Below are positions 10,391 through 19,599 of a stretch of 64,000 nt of DNA, piece after piece. Position 1 is the stretch's first letter. Every line of letters starts with the position of its first letter. The DNA comes from Pseudoips prasinana (taxonomy: Eukaryota; Arthropoda; Insecta; Lepidoptera; Nolidae): positions 34,756,001 to 34,820,000 of the forward strand of contig OX621247.1 of the NCBI GenBank assembly GCA_951640165.1, written 5' to 3'. The notes under the pieces were generated by a model. The model ran no database searches, was not told where the DNA came from, and saw only the letters and a list, made by a program, of their open reading frames with translations. The translations under genes were made by a program, and so were the position numbers.

Positions 10391-10440
10391 CTAGCTGTGC
10401 CCGCGACTTCGTTCGCGTGTGTGTTCTACGAAAAGTACAG
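10391..10440 (-). mobile_element. Helitron 3' end
   Basis: CTAG at 10,391 after A, then TGTGCCCGCGACTTCGTTCG, the reverse complement of a hairpin-CTAG Helitron terminus. Its remainder is lost or displaced by the MITE that begins at 10,441. Confidence 0.7.
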
Positions 10441-10695
10441 TAAGGCTGATTTCAGAGTCGCGCCGGCGAGCGGCGCCGTCCAAACGCGCGCGCTTACAAT
10501 TGCACTAGATAGTAGTTGCGTTTCATAGTCACGCAGTTCAAACGCGCCGCCGGTGACACGCGCGCCGTCGGCCAGCGCTGCCCGAGCTCCTCTACTGGCA
10601 GCTAGCGTTTCAGAGTGACGCGTCTCGCACGCGCCGCTGTTGAGACGCGCTGGCCCCCGGCGCGTGCCGCACGCGTCTCTCTGAAATCAGCCTTA
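10441..10695. mobile_element. GC-rich palindromic MITE
   Basis: Starts TAAGGCTGATTTCAG and ends CTGAAATCAGCCTTA, perfect 15-bp inverted ends, with a likely TA duplication included in them. The interior is very rich in GC and CpG (many CGCGCC and GCGCGC blocks) and partly self-complementary, in sharp contrast to the AT-rich surroundings. Confidence 0.82.
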
Positions 10696-10765
10696 TAAAA
10701 CTCAAGATGCGAAAATCTACTTACACCGCACTTATAACTATATATTTAGCATTAATAAATAAATA

Positions 10766-10793
10766 CCCGTGCGAACCCAGCACGGGACGCTAG
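10766..10793 (+). mobile_element. Helitron 3' terminus
   Basis: Hairpin CCCGTG...GCACGGG (10,766-10,786), then ACG and CTAG at 10,790-10,793 followed by T. Different stem sequence from the other Helitrons here. The 5' end was not located. Confidence 0.6.
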
Positions 10794-10928
10794 TATATCA
10801 TATAATAGTTACTTTGAAGTATTTATCCTATTCCATTCCGTCGAGCTAAAGTGCATGCGAGTAATTACGAAAAATTAGGATACAGTTAAATTGTTTATAA
10901 ACTTTCTAATTAAAAGTTCCTATCCGCG

Positions 10929-11721
10929 ATGGCTCAGTGTAAACTATGCCAAATGTCCTTGGCGAGAGTGAAAAGTGACAATATAAAGATTTGTACAGGT
11001 GCTTGTGAGGGTGCGTACCATATAAAGTGTGCCACAAAAATCAAAGCACCTCTATTAGCTCCTGAAACTTTTCGGCATAAAAACTGATGTCCTCAGACAT
11101 GGACTCCAGCGTTTTTTTCATAAGGAACACTATTTCCAATTTTTTGTTAACTTCTGCTAAAAGTTCCCCCGGAGTGGTTTTTGTAATATCCACGTTAGAG
11201 GAACAAAACGACGAAATTATAGAAGATAAAGTGAAAATTATAGCCCAAAAACTGGGAATGGACACGGATTTAATATGTGAGGCAAGGAGGGTAGGCGAAA
11301 ATAAACCGACCGTTGTCCTGATCTCTGGTTCTTCCGATAGCGTAACAACATCGGCGATGCCAGGCACCCCTCTGTCGGAAATAAACGCAATGAGATTCGT
11401 AGGGTAAAACCACGGCCGATTATCATCACTATGAATACGCGAACCGCTCGCGATAAGTGGCTATCAACAAGCAAAACTCATAATTTATGCAATGATGATA
11501 TATTATCAAATGGCAATCAGCAACGAATTTACATTAATGAAGATTTAACCAAGTACATGCGTAACCTCCTGTGGACTGTTAAAAATGAGCTGAAGTCTAC
11601 GTTTAAGTACATTTGGATCCAGAACAATAAGGTGTTGATTAAAAAGGATGACCCAAATGACAAAAAAATACGAGCGATACGTACACTAAGTGACATAAGC
11701 ATGTACGCAAGTAACAAATAA
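10929..11721 (+). pseudogene. LINE B ORF1 (PHD finger plus RRM-like), rearranged
   Basis: RNA-binding ORF1 protein of a CR1-like LINE. From 10,929: MAQCKLCQMSLARVK...CTGACEGAYHIKC, a PHD-type zinc finger (CxxC, C, C..HxxC), stopping at TGA 11,085-11,087. From about 11,195 an RRM-like domain runs EEQNDEIIEDKVKIIAQKLG...EARRVG, is interrupted by about 100 bp, then resumes as KPRPIIITMNTRTARDKW (11,404 on) and ends ...WTVKNELKSTFKYIWI...YASNK at a TAA at 11,719-11,721. Between PHD and RRM, 11,041-11,190 reads as a good coiled coil only on the minus strand (EVNKKLEIVFLMKKTLESM), so this piece seems inverted. Not translatable as a whole. Confidence 0.75.
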
Positions 11722-11768
11722 ATATGTCTACTGTGATGCTCTGATATAACACTGAGAGTACCAAGTAG

Positions 11769-14700
11769 TTTAAGTTCGATGATCAAAGCTTATATATTAG
11801 ATCTAATATTAAATATAAAAGTTATTCGAATATAAACAGCTGGCAAGAGGACATACAGCGGTATAATAATAGTTTGAATATTGTTCATTTAAACATTAGA
11901 TCATTAAGAAAAAATTTGATCAACTACAAGTTTTATTGCATGATTGTTTAGAGAAAATACAGCTTATTGCACTAACTGAAGCTAATATACGGAGAGATGA
12001 AATGCCCTTATATAATATACACGGATATAATACATATATACACACGAGAGAAAATAGAAAGGGAGGTGGAATATTGTTATATGCCCAAAATAACTTGAAC
12101 TTAACTGCAAAAGTTAGAAATGGGAACTACTATGAGATGGTCCACGGTCAACTATTTCAGGAAGGACGGAAGGATATCCATGTATTGGTCGTATATAGAC
12201 CGCCAAAAACTAACAAACAAGGCTTTGTTGAGGAATTACATTCCTTGCTGTCGGGGATTCCAGGAGACTGTGAAATAGTATTGATTGGTGATATGAATAT
12301 AGACTTGCTGAACAGGACCACTCGTGCCGGGTGCAGCGCGACCACACAGTACGTGAATAATATGAGTGAAATAGGAATGGAGTGTGCCATCAGTGACGTC
12401 ACGTGAGAGGAGGTATACGGCGGTATAGTGACTCGGACTTGTATCGATCATGCGTGGGTTCGAACTCAGTGTTGTGCGTCTGCGTATGTGTTAAACTGTA
12501 AATTATCAGATCATTACCTTATCGGTGTGTGTCTTGACAATGGTTCTATAAACCCCTTAAGTAATATACAAACCCAATTGAATACTTTAAGTAACAAAAA
12601 GGTAATTGAATTATTGGATAATACTATCTGGACGGACCTGTTGAACTGTAAGTGCCCACTTGATTTGTACAGCAGTCTATATTTAATGTTTTGTGATGTT
12701 TATAATAAGTCTAGAATACAAATAACCATACGTCACAAGAGAAAGAGTAAGCCATGGATTACGGAATCTATTAAAAACATGATATATACTAGAGATAAAC
12801 TTTTTCAAAAGTGGAAATTGAGTCCAGGTGATATGAATCTCAGACTTCAATACAATAAATATAGGAATAGAACCAATAAATATATATATAAGGCTAAAAA
12901 TAAGTACCGTCAGGATGAAATAAAAAAATGTCACAAAAACATTAGGAAAATATGGGGTAAAATTAACTCATGGATAGGGAGAGAGAAACCTAGTTTGGAT
13001 AATATCATATTGAAATATTTAGGGAAAACGGATAGCACAACTAATATCTGTAATAAATTTTCCACTACATTTACACAAGATATTTTAGACACAAAGCATG
13101 TATGTAATTATAAGTTTATGGATAGGTCTAGCTATGTGAACTATAGCCAAGTGTCATTGAGATTTCAAAAAGCCGGTTCAAATGACATTAGTAAAATTAT
13201 TAATATGTTAAGCTGTGACAAGTCTGAAGGGGTGGATAATATCAGGGTAAAAGATATAAAGTATCTGAAATCCCAATTGAGTCCTGTTATAGCATTGTTT
13301 ATCAACTTATGTGTCGAAAAAGGGCAATACCCAGAACAATTAAAAACAGCTTTAATAAGACCCATATTTAAACAAGGAAGTCACACAGATTATTCCAACT
13401 ATAGACCGATAGCAATACTGTCAGTAATTAATAAGATTGTGGAAAAATTTATTGTAAATCAAGTAAGCACCTTTCTGGAAAATAATAGCATATTAACAAG
13501 TGTCCAACATGGTTTTCGGCGGGGCCGAAGTACGGCTACGGTTCTGGCTCAATTCTCTGACGACATCAATGAGTGTTTAGATCTCCGAAAGCAGGTGGTG
13601 GTGGTCTTCATTGACTTCAAAAAAGCTTTTGACACCCTCGAACACCACCAGCTGCTGCAAGCTATGGAGGAATTTGGGATTGCAGGGCCTATCAACAACT
13701 GGTTTCGTGCTTATCTCACAGGCAGGACGCTGCGAACTGTGGTCGATGGAGTTGTTGGTGAGCCCAAGCGTGTCACCTGTGGAGTGCCGACTGGATCCGT
13801 GTTCGGTCCCGTCGGATACATCATGCATGTCAACAGTATGTGCAATGTGGTACATAATTGTCGAATATATATGTTTGCAGACGATACATGTATGGTGTAT
13901 GCTGATAGGGACTTAAATGTAATAGAAAATAAAATCCAAACAGATCTCACGAGTATCATAAAGTGGGCTCATGATAACGGAATAGTTATTAACATCAGTA
14001 AAACTAAATGTATGCATATACGGTCACCCTACAATAAAAATATGGTCCGGTCGCCGCGCGTCGTGGGACACACATACGAGTGCCTGCATAGCGTGTACGA
14101 CGGCAGAGTGATGGAGTGTGAGTGTGCTGATATTGAGGTGGTGACGGAATATAAGTACTTAGGTTTAGTAATAGATACTGATTTCTCGTGGAAAATGCAC
14201 ATCTCAAAACTGTCCGATAAATTACGCTGTGTTCTTACAAAATTCCACCACCTCAGTGCTGTACTGGATAGGGCCACTTTGATTGTTTTATATTATGCAC
14301 TAGTAGATTCACTGCTCTCCTATGGACTGGCATGCTATGGACGTACATTTAAAACGTATCTGGACAAAATAAAAGCATTACAAATAAGATTTATGAAATT
14401 ATTAGTAGATAATAAAACAAAATTGAGATGTAAAAGTAATAATTACGAAGAATTGTTCATAGAGTGTAAAATGTTGCCAGTACATGAGAAAGGATTACTA
14501 TTAGTAGCGTTGGAACATTATGGTTGTAATGATTACAAGCTCATAACGACGCAGCTTAGGCCGCACAGGGTAAGGCAATGTAAAATATTTGAGGTGCCCA
14601 CTTGCAATAATTACTATGGCCAAAGATGTAACAAGTTTTTGGTTCCAACCATATTCAATAGTTTGCCTTCGGACATTGAAAGTGGTTCGGTTTCGAAACG

Positions 14701-14776
14701 GTCATTTGGGCGAAGAACGGCGGAATTCCTGCGGAGCGTTGTCGGTGAGAGCTTATCCTTGCCTGCCTATGTATGA
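11769..14776 (+). pseudogene. LINE B ORF2 (endonuclease and reverse transcriptase)
   Basis: ORF2 of the same CR1-like LINE. The apurinic-type endonuclease comes first: VHLNIRSLRKN at 11,880-11,915, ALTEANI, GGGILLYA, VYRPP, GDMNIDLL and LSDHYLIG. The reverse transcriptase follows: NYRPIAILS, FIDFKKAFDTL, a GVPTGSVFGP block and FADD near 13,877-13,888. Damage is light: one lost T near 11,916 shifts frame, and one in-frame TGA at 12,404-12,406 (probably CGA to TGA) splits an otherwise open frame from 11,936 to 14,776. The annotated second half can only start at an alternative GTG at 12,428, which is not a real start. Closest relative in the window is LINE A. Confidence 0.9.
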
Positions 14777-15270
14777 CTGTGTATTTGGACGAATGGAGAT
14801 TCTCGCTGACAGCGTTCTCGGAGGTTTTGTAGCTTTCTGGCTAAATGATTGTTTTAGGCCCGAGTTCCTTTCGGTGTCTAGGATGTTAGATGTTAGGCAC
14901 ATGGCTTGTTGAATGTGGTGGGAACTAAAAAACTATATACCCTATAACGCTAATATTAGTTAATTATATAATGCATATAAAATATTTAATAATCTAACTC
15001 AATTTATTTAATACTTTTAATTGTTTTTTTTTTAATTTCTTAATTAGATATATATATTTAGATTTTTTTTTCTTGTTTCGCTTGTGTTTATTTTGTTTCT
15101 TTATATTACCTAGATACTAGACCAAATAATGTATTTGTTGTAAGAAATATGTAAAAAGGGAGCTACATCTGCCAACAAACTGTTTTGCAGTTTGGCAGAG
15201 GTATCAAAAAGTTTGTAAAGGATTTATTTTAAAATGAATAAACATTTTTTCATTTCATTTCATTTTTTTC
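14777..15270 (+). mobile_element. LINE B 3' UTR with conserved hairpin
   Basis: AT-rich UTR with a stem-loop at 15,169-15,198 (CTGCCAA...ACTG pairing with CAGTTTGGCAG) and a terminal ATTTC-type repeat near 15,248-15,270. The stem differs from the LINE A hairpin by T-A in place of C-G at the same base pair, so pairing is kept. Confidence 0.75.
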
Positions 15271-15522
15271 ATTTATCATTTTTATCTCAATATTTTAGTA
15301 CTGAGCGATACTAAATGGGAAAATATCCTTTTACTGTTATTTAATCCCTTTCACCAATAAAGAGAATATAAGATGCTTTTTCATAACAAAAGATCGTTAC
15401 AGGTAATCTCTTCTTAGTTGTTTTATTTGGATAGCTGCCCGCGACTTCGTTTGGGTAAATTAATTGGTGCAGTATTTTTATGGATGAAGGTATGTCTGTG
15501 ACACACTTCATCAACCGACCAG

Positions 15523-15568
15523 GTCATCATCATCAACATATCAGGACAATAGTCACAGCTGGACAAAG
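15523..15568 (-). mobile_element. RTE 3' tail remnant
   Basis: CATCATCATCAACATATCAG then 'cagctggacaaag' matches the minus-strand RTE end. Short and diverged. Upstream at about 15,433 is a fragment of Helitron 3' end (CTGCCCGCGACTTCG). Confidence 0.5.
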
Positions 15569-15572
15569 CACT

Positions 15573-15925
15573 TACTAATTTTCTTGTGTAAATACATACT
15601 CATATAGATACTTAGCTGTGTTCCGCGGTTGTACCCGCGTTAAACTTTATCAATTATAGCCTACGTGTTAATCCAGGTTGTCAGCTAACGCTATACCATA
15701 TTTTATTAAAAGCGCTCCAGCCGCTTAGACGTGAAGAAGTAACAAACATACACACTCACACAGTCACACACTCACAAACTTTCCCCTTTATAATAGTTTA
15801 GTGTGATTACGCCCAAAACAGACATGTTCATATGCACATAAAATAGGACGGATCCTAGGCGGGAATCTAATCCATGACCTGCGGCGTGAAAGGCATCTAC
15901 CAACTACGCCAACAGGCCTGTAAAA
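15573..15925 (-). mobile_element. SINE-B, split by a Helitron
   Basis: Left piece 15,573-15,610 ('aatacatactcatataga') and right piece 15,807-15,925 ('aacagacatgttcat' up to the tRNA-like head near 15,925) make one SINE-B when the middle is removed. The B box is degenerate. Confidence 0.8.
15611..15806 (-). mobile_element. Lep1-type Helitron inside SINE-B
   Basis: Reads in reverse orientation from a damaged CTAG end (CTTAGCTGTG, 15,611) through the CGCGG...CCGCG-type hairpin to AGTGTGA at 15,806, followed by T. The break point in the SINE is an A/T junction, as expected for Helitron insertion. Confidence 0.8.
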
Positions 15926-15969
15926 GATCGCCACAATACGAACAGATACTACAACTTTAGGGATGATTG

Positions 15970-16491
15970 TGTATAGTTAACATTCTAACTGTACCATCTC
16001 AGTATATATATATGAAAACCTACTGTATGTGCATAAAAGTATCGATTCCTTCTGTAAAAGGAGCGATACACATAACGTAAATACTAGATATAAGAATAAT
16101 CTCGTATTGCATACTACCCGTCTCCACAAAATAAGTAACTCTTTTATGGGGCAATGTATAAGATTCTATAACAAACTTCCCAATGATATTAGAGAATTGT
16201 CTACGAATAAGTTTAAAAGGATTATTAAAGCCAAATTGTGTAGCATATTACAAAATTTCTGATTATTTAAGTGATAAAAGTGCTTGGGATTGAGTTGTTC
16301 TGAGTCAACACACATGATTTTAATTAATCTTAAGTATATTTTATTTTAAAAAAGGATTCCTACTAAGTTTTTTGGAAGTGTTTCTCAGTAGCTGCCACGT
16401 CATACACTGCACGGTAGGGTAAAAAAAATATGATTCCACATAAATGTAAAATTTTTCCGGAATAAATGATTTATGACTATGACTATGACTA
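15970..16491 (+). pseudogene. LINE ORF2 C-terminus and 3' tail
   Basis: The frame at 16,029-16,262 contains HNVNTRYKNNLVLH then SFMGQCIRFYNKLPNDI, which is the typical C-terminal end of Jockey/CR1-type LINE polymerases. Upstream, ILTVPSQYIY belongs to the same protein but is out of frame after a TA-repeat slip near 16,010. The 3' end is AATAAATGATTTATGACTAT with a TATGAC repeat at about 16,473-16,491. The copy is 5'-truncated and different from the other LINEs here. Confidence 0.65.
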
Positions 16492-16957
16492 GATGATATC
16501 CAGTAGGATACATTAGACAATCCAACACTGGGCACTCAATCAGCAAAACCAATATACATCTTGAATATTCAAAGCCTTTGCGAGTGTTACTTCACTGACA
16601 CTAGATGCACTTTCATCAAAATATTCCTTTACGAGCAGAAACTGAACTTTCAGCTTTTCAAATACAGTGGAATATTGCTACTGTGAAAACGACATATGTA
16701 GTTTATACCTCGAGTGCCAAAGAGCGGGGGTTATCCGTCCATTTGGAGTATTAGATTTATCTCACATGTAGGTACTGAAAGGAAAAATACTTTCAGGATC
16801 TATATATAACACACTTTGCTGTGTGGTGACGGCATAGGATATCATCACCCCATCTCATCGCGCGGGGGGACGTAGAAATCGACCGAGGGAATACCTACCA
16901 GAAAACGGGCAGCAGCGTTTTTCTGTGAACTATGACCATCAAACTGACGGTCGACGG

Positions 16958-17230
16958 ATTTCAACGGTCACTGTTACCTAGTTGGTATTGCTCCTGCCTA
17001 CGAAGCTGGTGGTCCTGGGTTCGAATCCCGGTAAGTGCAAATATTTGTGTGATGAGCACGAATATTTGTTTCTGAGTCATGGATGTTTTCTATGTATATA
17101 AGTATTTATTTATCTATATAAGTATGTATATCGGCGCCTGGTACCCATAGTACAAGCTTTGCTTAGTTTGGGGCTAGGATAATCTGTGTGACATTGTCCC
17201 TAGATATTATAATTATTATACATTACCTGC
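16958..17230 (+). mobile_element. SINE-A (tRNA-derived)
   Basis: tRNA-like head with A box TAGTTGGTA (16,979-16,987) and B box GGGTTCGAATCCC (17,017-17,029). The body 'gtctatgtatataagtat'-like region is followed by the 'ggggctaggataatctgtg' end and an ATTATT tail near 17,210-17,222. Same family as 53,527-53,788. Confidence 0.85.
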
Positions 17231-17256
17231 GATCACCAACCCGTCTGCCAAGCGGG

Positions 17257-17510
17257 GTGCTCATAGTTAGATACTCTCACCAGTCCGTAAGCGATCGCCG
17301 AGGTTAAGCAACTAGGCTCGCGGTCAGTCCATAGATGGGTGACCGCCAAAGTGGTTTAATTTCTGAGCGTCCCCGGGCTTCGGAGGGCACGTTAAGCTGT
17401 CGGTCCCGGTTGTAGTCATTAGACAACAGCCGTTGAGCCATGTCATAGGCCTATTGGGCGGCTTGAGCAACTCTGACACTAAGGTTACCACTGCCCATAC
17501 GATAAGCAAG
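17257..17510 (+). repeat. 5S-rRNA-like module inside the SIDE
   Basis: Bases 17,292-17,346 (CGATCGCCGAGGTTAAGCA... to GATGGGTGACCGCC) align without gaps to the internal region of insect 5S rRNA (CGATCACCGAAATTAAGCA... to GATGGGGGACCGCT), about three quarters of positions matching the reference as I remember it. This covers the pol III internal control region of 5S genes. It is followed by 'ggagggcacgttaagctgtc', a block I associate with insect SINEs. Not a working rRNA gene: the 5' and 3' stems are absent. Confidence 0.7.
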
Positions 17511-17697
17511 CAAGTGGCGATTATAGCATATCCACCCATTCTTTGGGGACGCTTTCGTTCAGCAGTGGATATACTTTGACTGACATGATGATATAACCCA
17601 CTTACTCCAGGTGTGGCGCTATTGTTAAGGAAGCTGTTCCAATACAAACTTGGAGCGTGAAAATTTTGGGTTCCAACTATTTTGGTCCAATATAAAT

Positions 17698-18075
17698 TAA
17701 TAATAATAATGTCCTCCTAGCCGAATTTCGGCCACGGCGGCCAGTCTCAACAGAAATTAGCCATCTGGGTGGGACATATTATAGTGCTCAAGTGTGTGCG
17801 CAAACACAGGAGCACTTTCTGTTCCATCACTCTCATGATCCGATGGGACGCCTATGCGACTCCACCGGAAAGAGGTCAGGTACAGGACCGACGGCTTTAC
17901 GTGCTCTCCGAGGCACGGGGGTATAATACCGCCAACTTTCAGACTTAGGGCTGATGCTGAGAATTTTAACTTTTTACAGAAAGTCCCAAAATCACTTTTT
18001 GGCCCGACCCGGGATTTTAACCCAGGACCTCGTTCTCTGCGGGTGAACACGCTACCGCTAGACCAACGAGGCAGT
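17698..18075 (-). mobile_element. SINE-D (tRNA-derived)
   Basis: On the minus strand: head CTCGTTGGTCTAGCGGTAGC with A box, then a B box near 18,008-18,020 (GGGTTAAAATCCC, degenerate). The long body ends GGCTAGGAGGACATTATTA at 17,698-17,715. Same family as the interrupted copy at 58,035-58,558. In the B box, TTCGA is replaced by TTAAA, so this copy is probably silent. Confidence 0.8.
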
Positions 18076-18120
18076 CAATATAAATTAAAAAGTATCCATA
18101 AGATGGCTATTAATTTCTAG

Positions 18121-18270
18121 ATAGATAAACTCTTTATTGTACACCAAGGGAATAACAAATAATAAACACCTTAAAAGTATAAATGATTACTTACTTACTT
18201 ACTTACTACTTACTTACTATACAATGGGCGGTCTTATTGCAAAATGTGATGTCTTCCAGACAACCAAAGT
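18121..18270 (-). mobile_element. LINE 3' tail (relative of LINE C)
   Basis: Minus strand: GGTTGTCTGGAAGA...AATAAGACCGCC then TTGGTGTACAATAAAGAG and a TATC-type end. The same blocks appear in the 3' UTR of LINE C at 29,879-30,010. The copy is truncated to its UTR and carries an internal TTAC tetranucleotide repeat (18,188-18,220). Confidence 0.7.
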
Positions 18271-18411
18271 AAAGATCAGAGAATGGAGTTATTGAGATGG
18301 GCAGTTGTCGAGAGATGTACAGATACATTACAAATAGTATCTTTTTGAACACATAAAAATAAATTAAAAAAGAAAATAAGTATATAATCATACATATTAC
18401 AAATAATGAAA

Positions 18412-18640
18412 ACGTGTGGCGCAGCGTCTAAGACAGTCGCCTCGCCGCTTCGTGTCACGGGTTCGAGTCCCGCGCTGGACAACTATTTGTATGACACATA
18501 AAAATGGTTATTCTGAGTCTGGTTGTACTTTGTGTCCGTCTATAACCAATATGTTTGTAAAGTACCCCGCGACACAGGGATTAGATTTCCCTAGTGCGGG
18601 CGTTGTCTTTATAAAATTTGTCTTTATAAAAGAATAAAAA
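18412..18640 (+). mobile_element. SINE-C (tRNA-derived)
   Basis: Head CGTGTGGCGCAGCGTCTAAG, B box GGGTTCGAGTCCC at about 18,459-18,471, body 'tctgagtctggttgtac' and end 'gggattagatttccctagtg'. Both pol III boxes look good, unlike the copies at 9,455 and 55,037. Confidence 0.85.
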
Positions 18641-19104
18641 TAACAATATATTATGTTCCTATTTGCGTTGTGAGTCTTGTAGTGACAGATAGTGATTCTT
18701 GACAAGTCTTTGAAATTTTTGCAAACTTGCACGTCTCACTATTAGAGGCAGCGCATTCCACAATCGAACACTTTGTACCGAAAAAGTTTCAGCCACCTAC
18801 ATTAGTATCTAAATCTGTTTGAAAGTGCCTACGTTTGTGCTAAATAGGATGTGCTTAAGATATGCTCAGTTTTTGCATGAGAAACCATTTTTAACGTCAG
18901 ATTCACACATTATAATTAATGACGTAGGTTGTATGTGCCGTCTAAATTGTGAGGATAATTTTGCAAGATACTATGTAAGTAATGTAAATATATCTGAGTA
19001 TTTTTTTAATGCTGCAGCCTCTCAAACTTAGGTACATTTCCTTCGGTAATTACTGTTTAAGCATTGCTTTACTTAATTTTAGAGAATTATGGAGTGCATT
19101 GTTT
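18641..19104. other. No gene recognised
   Basis: AT-rich stretch. A 70-codon frame at 18,819-19,031 (with a CMCRLNCEDNFARYY segment) matches no family I know and has no clear signals; it may be an old repeat. Confidence 0.4.
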
Positions 19105-19337
19105 GCTGTGTGGTGACGGCATAGAATATCATCACCCCATCTCATCCCGTGAGGGGCGTAGGAATCGTCCGAGGGAATACCTACCAGGGAACGGGCAGCA
19201 GCGTTTTCCTGTGAACTATGACCATCAAACTGCGATCGCCAACCCGTCTGCCAAGCGTGGCGATTATGGCATATCCCCCATTCTTTGGGGAGGCGTTAGT
19301 CCAGTAGTGGACGTACTTTAGCTGAAATGATGATGAT
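19105..19337 (+). mobile_element. RTE SIDE, uninterrupted (233 bp)
   Basis: The cleanest short internally deleted RTE in the window. GCTGTGTGGTGACGGC 5' end, about 150 bp of RTE 5' UTR, then GGCGATTATGGCATATCCCC joined directly to GTCCAGTAGTGGACG and GATGATGAT. It serves as the reference for the composite at 16,818-17,596. Confidence 0.88.
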
Positions 19338-19599
19338 TAGGAATTAATCACCCCGTACTAAAAACTGTGAAGGAAAACATGGTGAGATACAGTTCTCCAA
19401 AATGATTTCGATGGCATGTTAAGTTTACCAACCCGCACAATTAAATATTTTAATTGTATATTTTAAGATAGCTCTTACATATTACTATTGTAAATAAATT
19501 TAAATATATAATATTATGCACTCAATAAATCTGCATGCCTAACATTAGATTACATATTTACCCAAACATTTTGCACAACATATGTTGTATGTTGAATAT

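Larger units (their letters stand above)
16818..17596 (+). mobile_element. RTE SIDE, split by SINE-A and carrying a 5S-rRNA-like module
   Basis: Starts GCTGTGTGGTGACGGC (RTE 5' end), runs through the RTE 5' UTR to about 16,955, is broken by a SINE-A (16,958-17,230), resumes GCGATCACCAACCCGTCTGC, then has a foreign block from 17,257 to about 17,510 whose first part resembles 5S rRNA. It returns to the SIDE body (TGGCGATTATAGCATATCC) and ends with the RTE 3' tail (CAGCAGTGGATATAC...TGATGATA). Compare the plain SIDE at 19,105-19,337, which lacks both inserts. Confidence 0.8.

Noticed and set aside
14589..14912. 107-aa frame overlapping the end of LINE B ORF2
   Set aside because: Different frame of a well-supported RT C-terminus; no domain.
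17000..17040. tRNA gene in SINE-A (and similar heads in SINE-B, C and D)
   Set aside because: Boxes present but no closed acceptor stem, and each is followed by the family body and tail; these are SINE heads.
18121..18270. Conserved 3' UTR hairpin shared with LINE C
   Set aside because: On the sense strand the stem has two mismatches in this copy, so only the flanking blocks, not the hairpin, are conserved.
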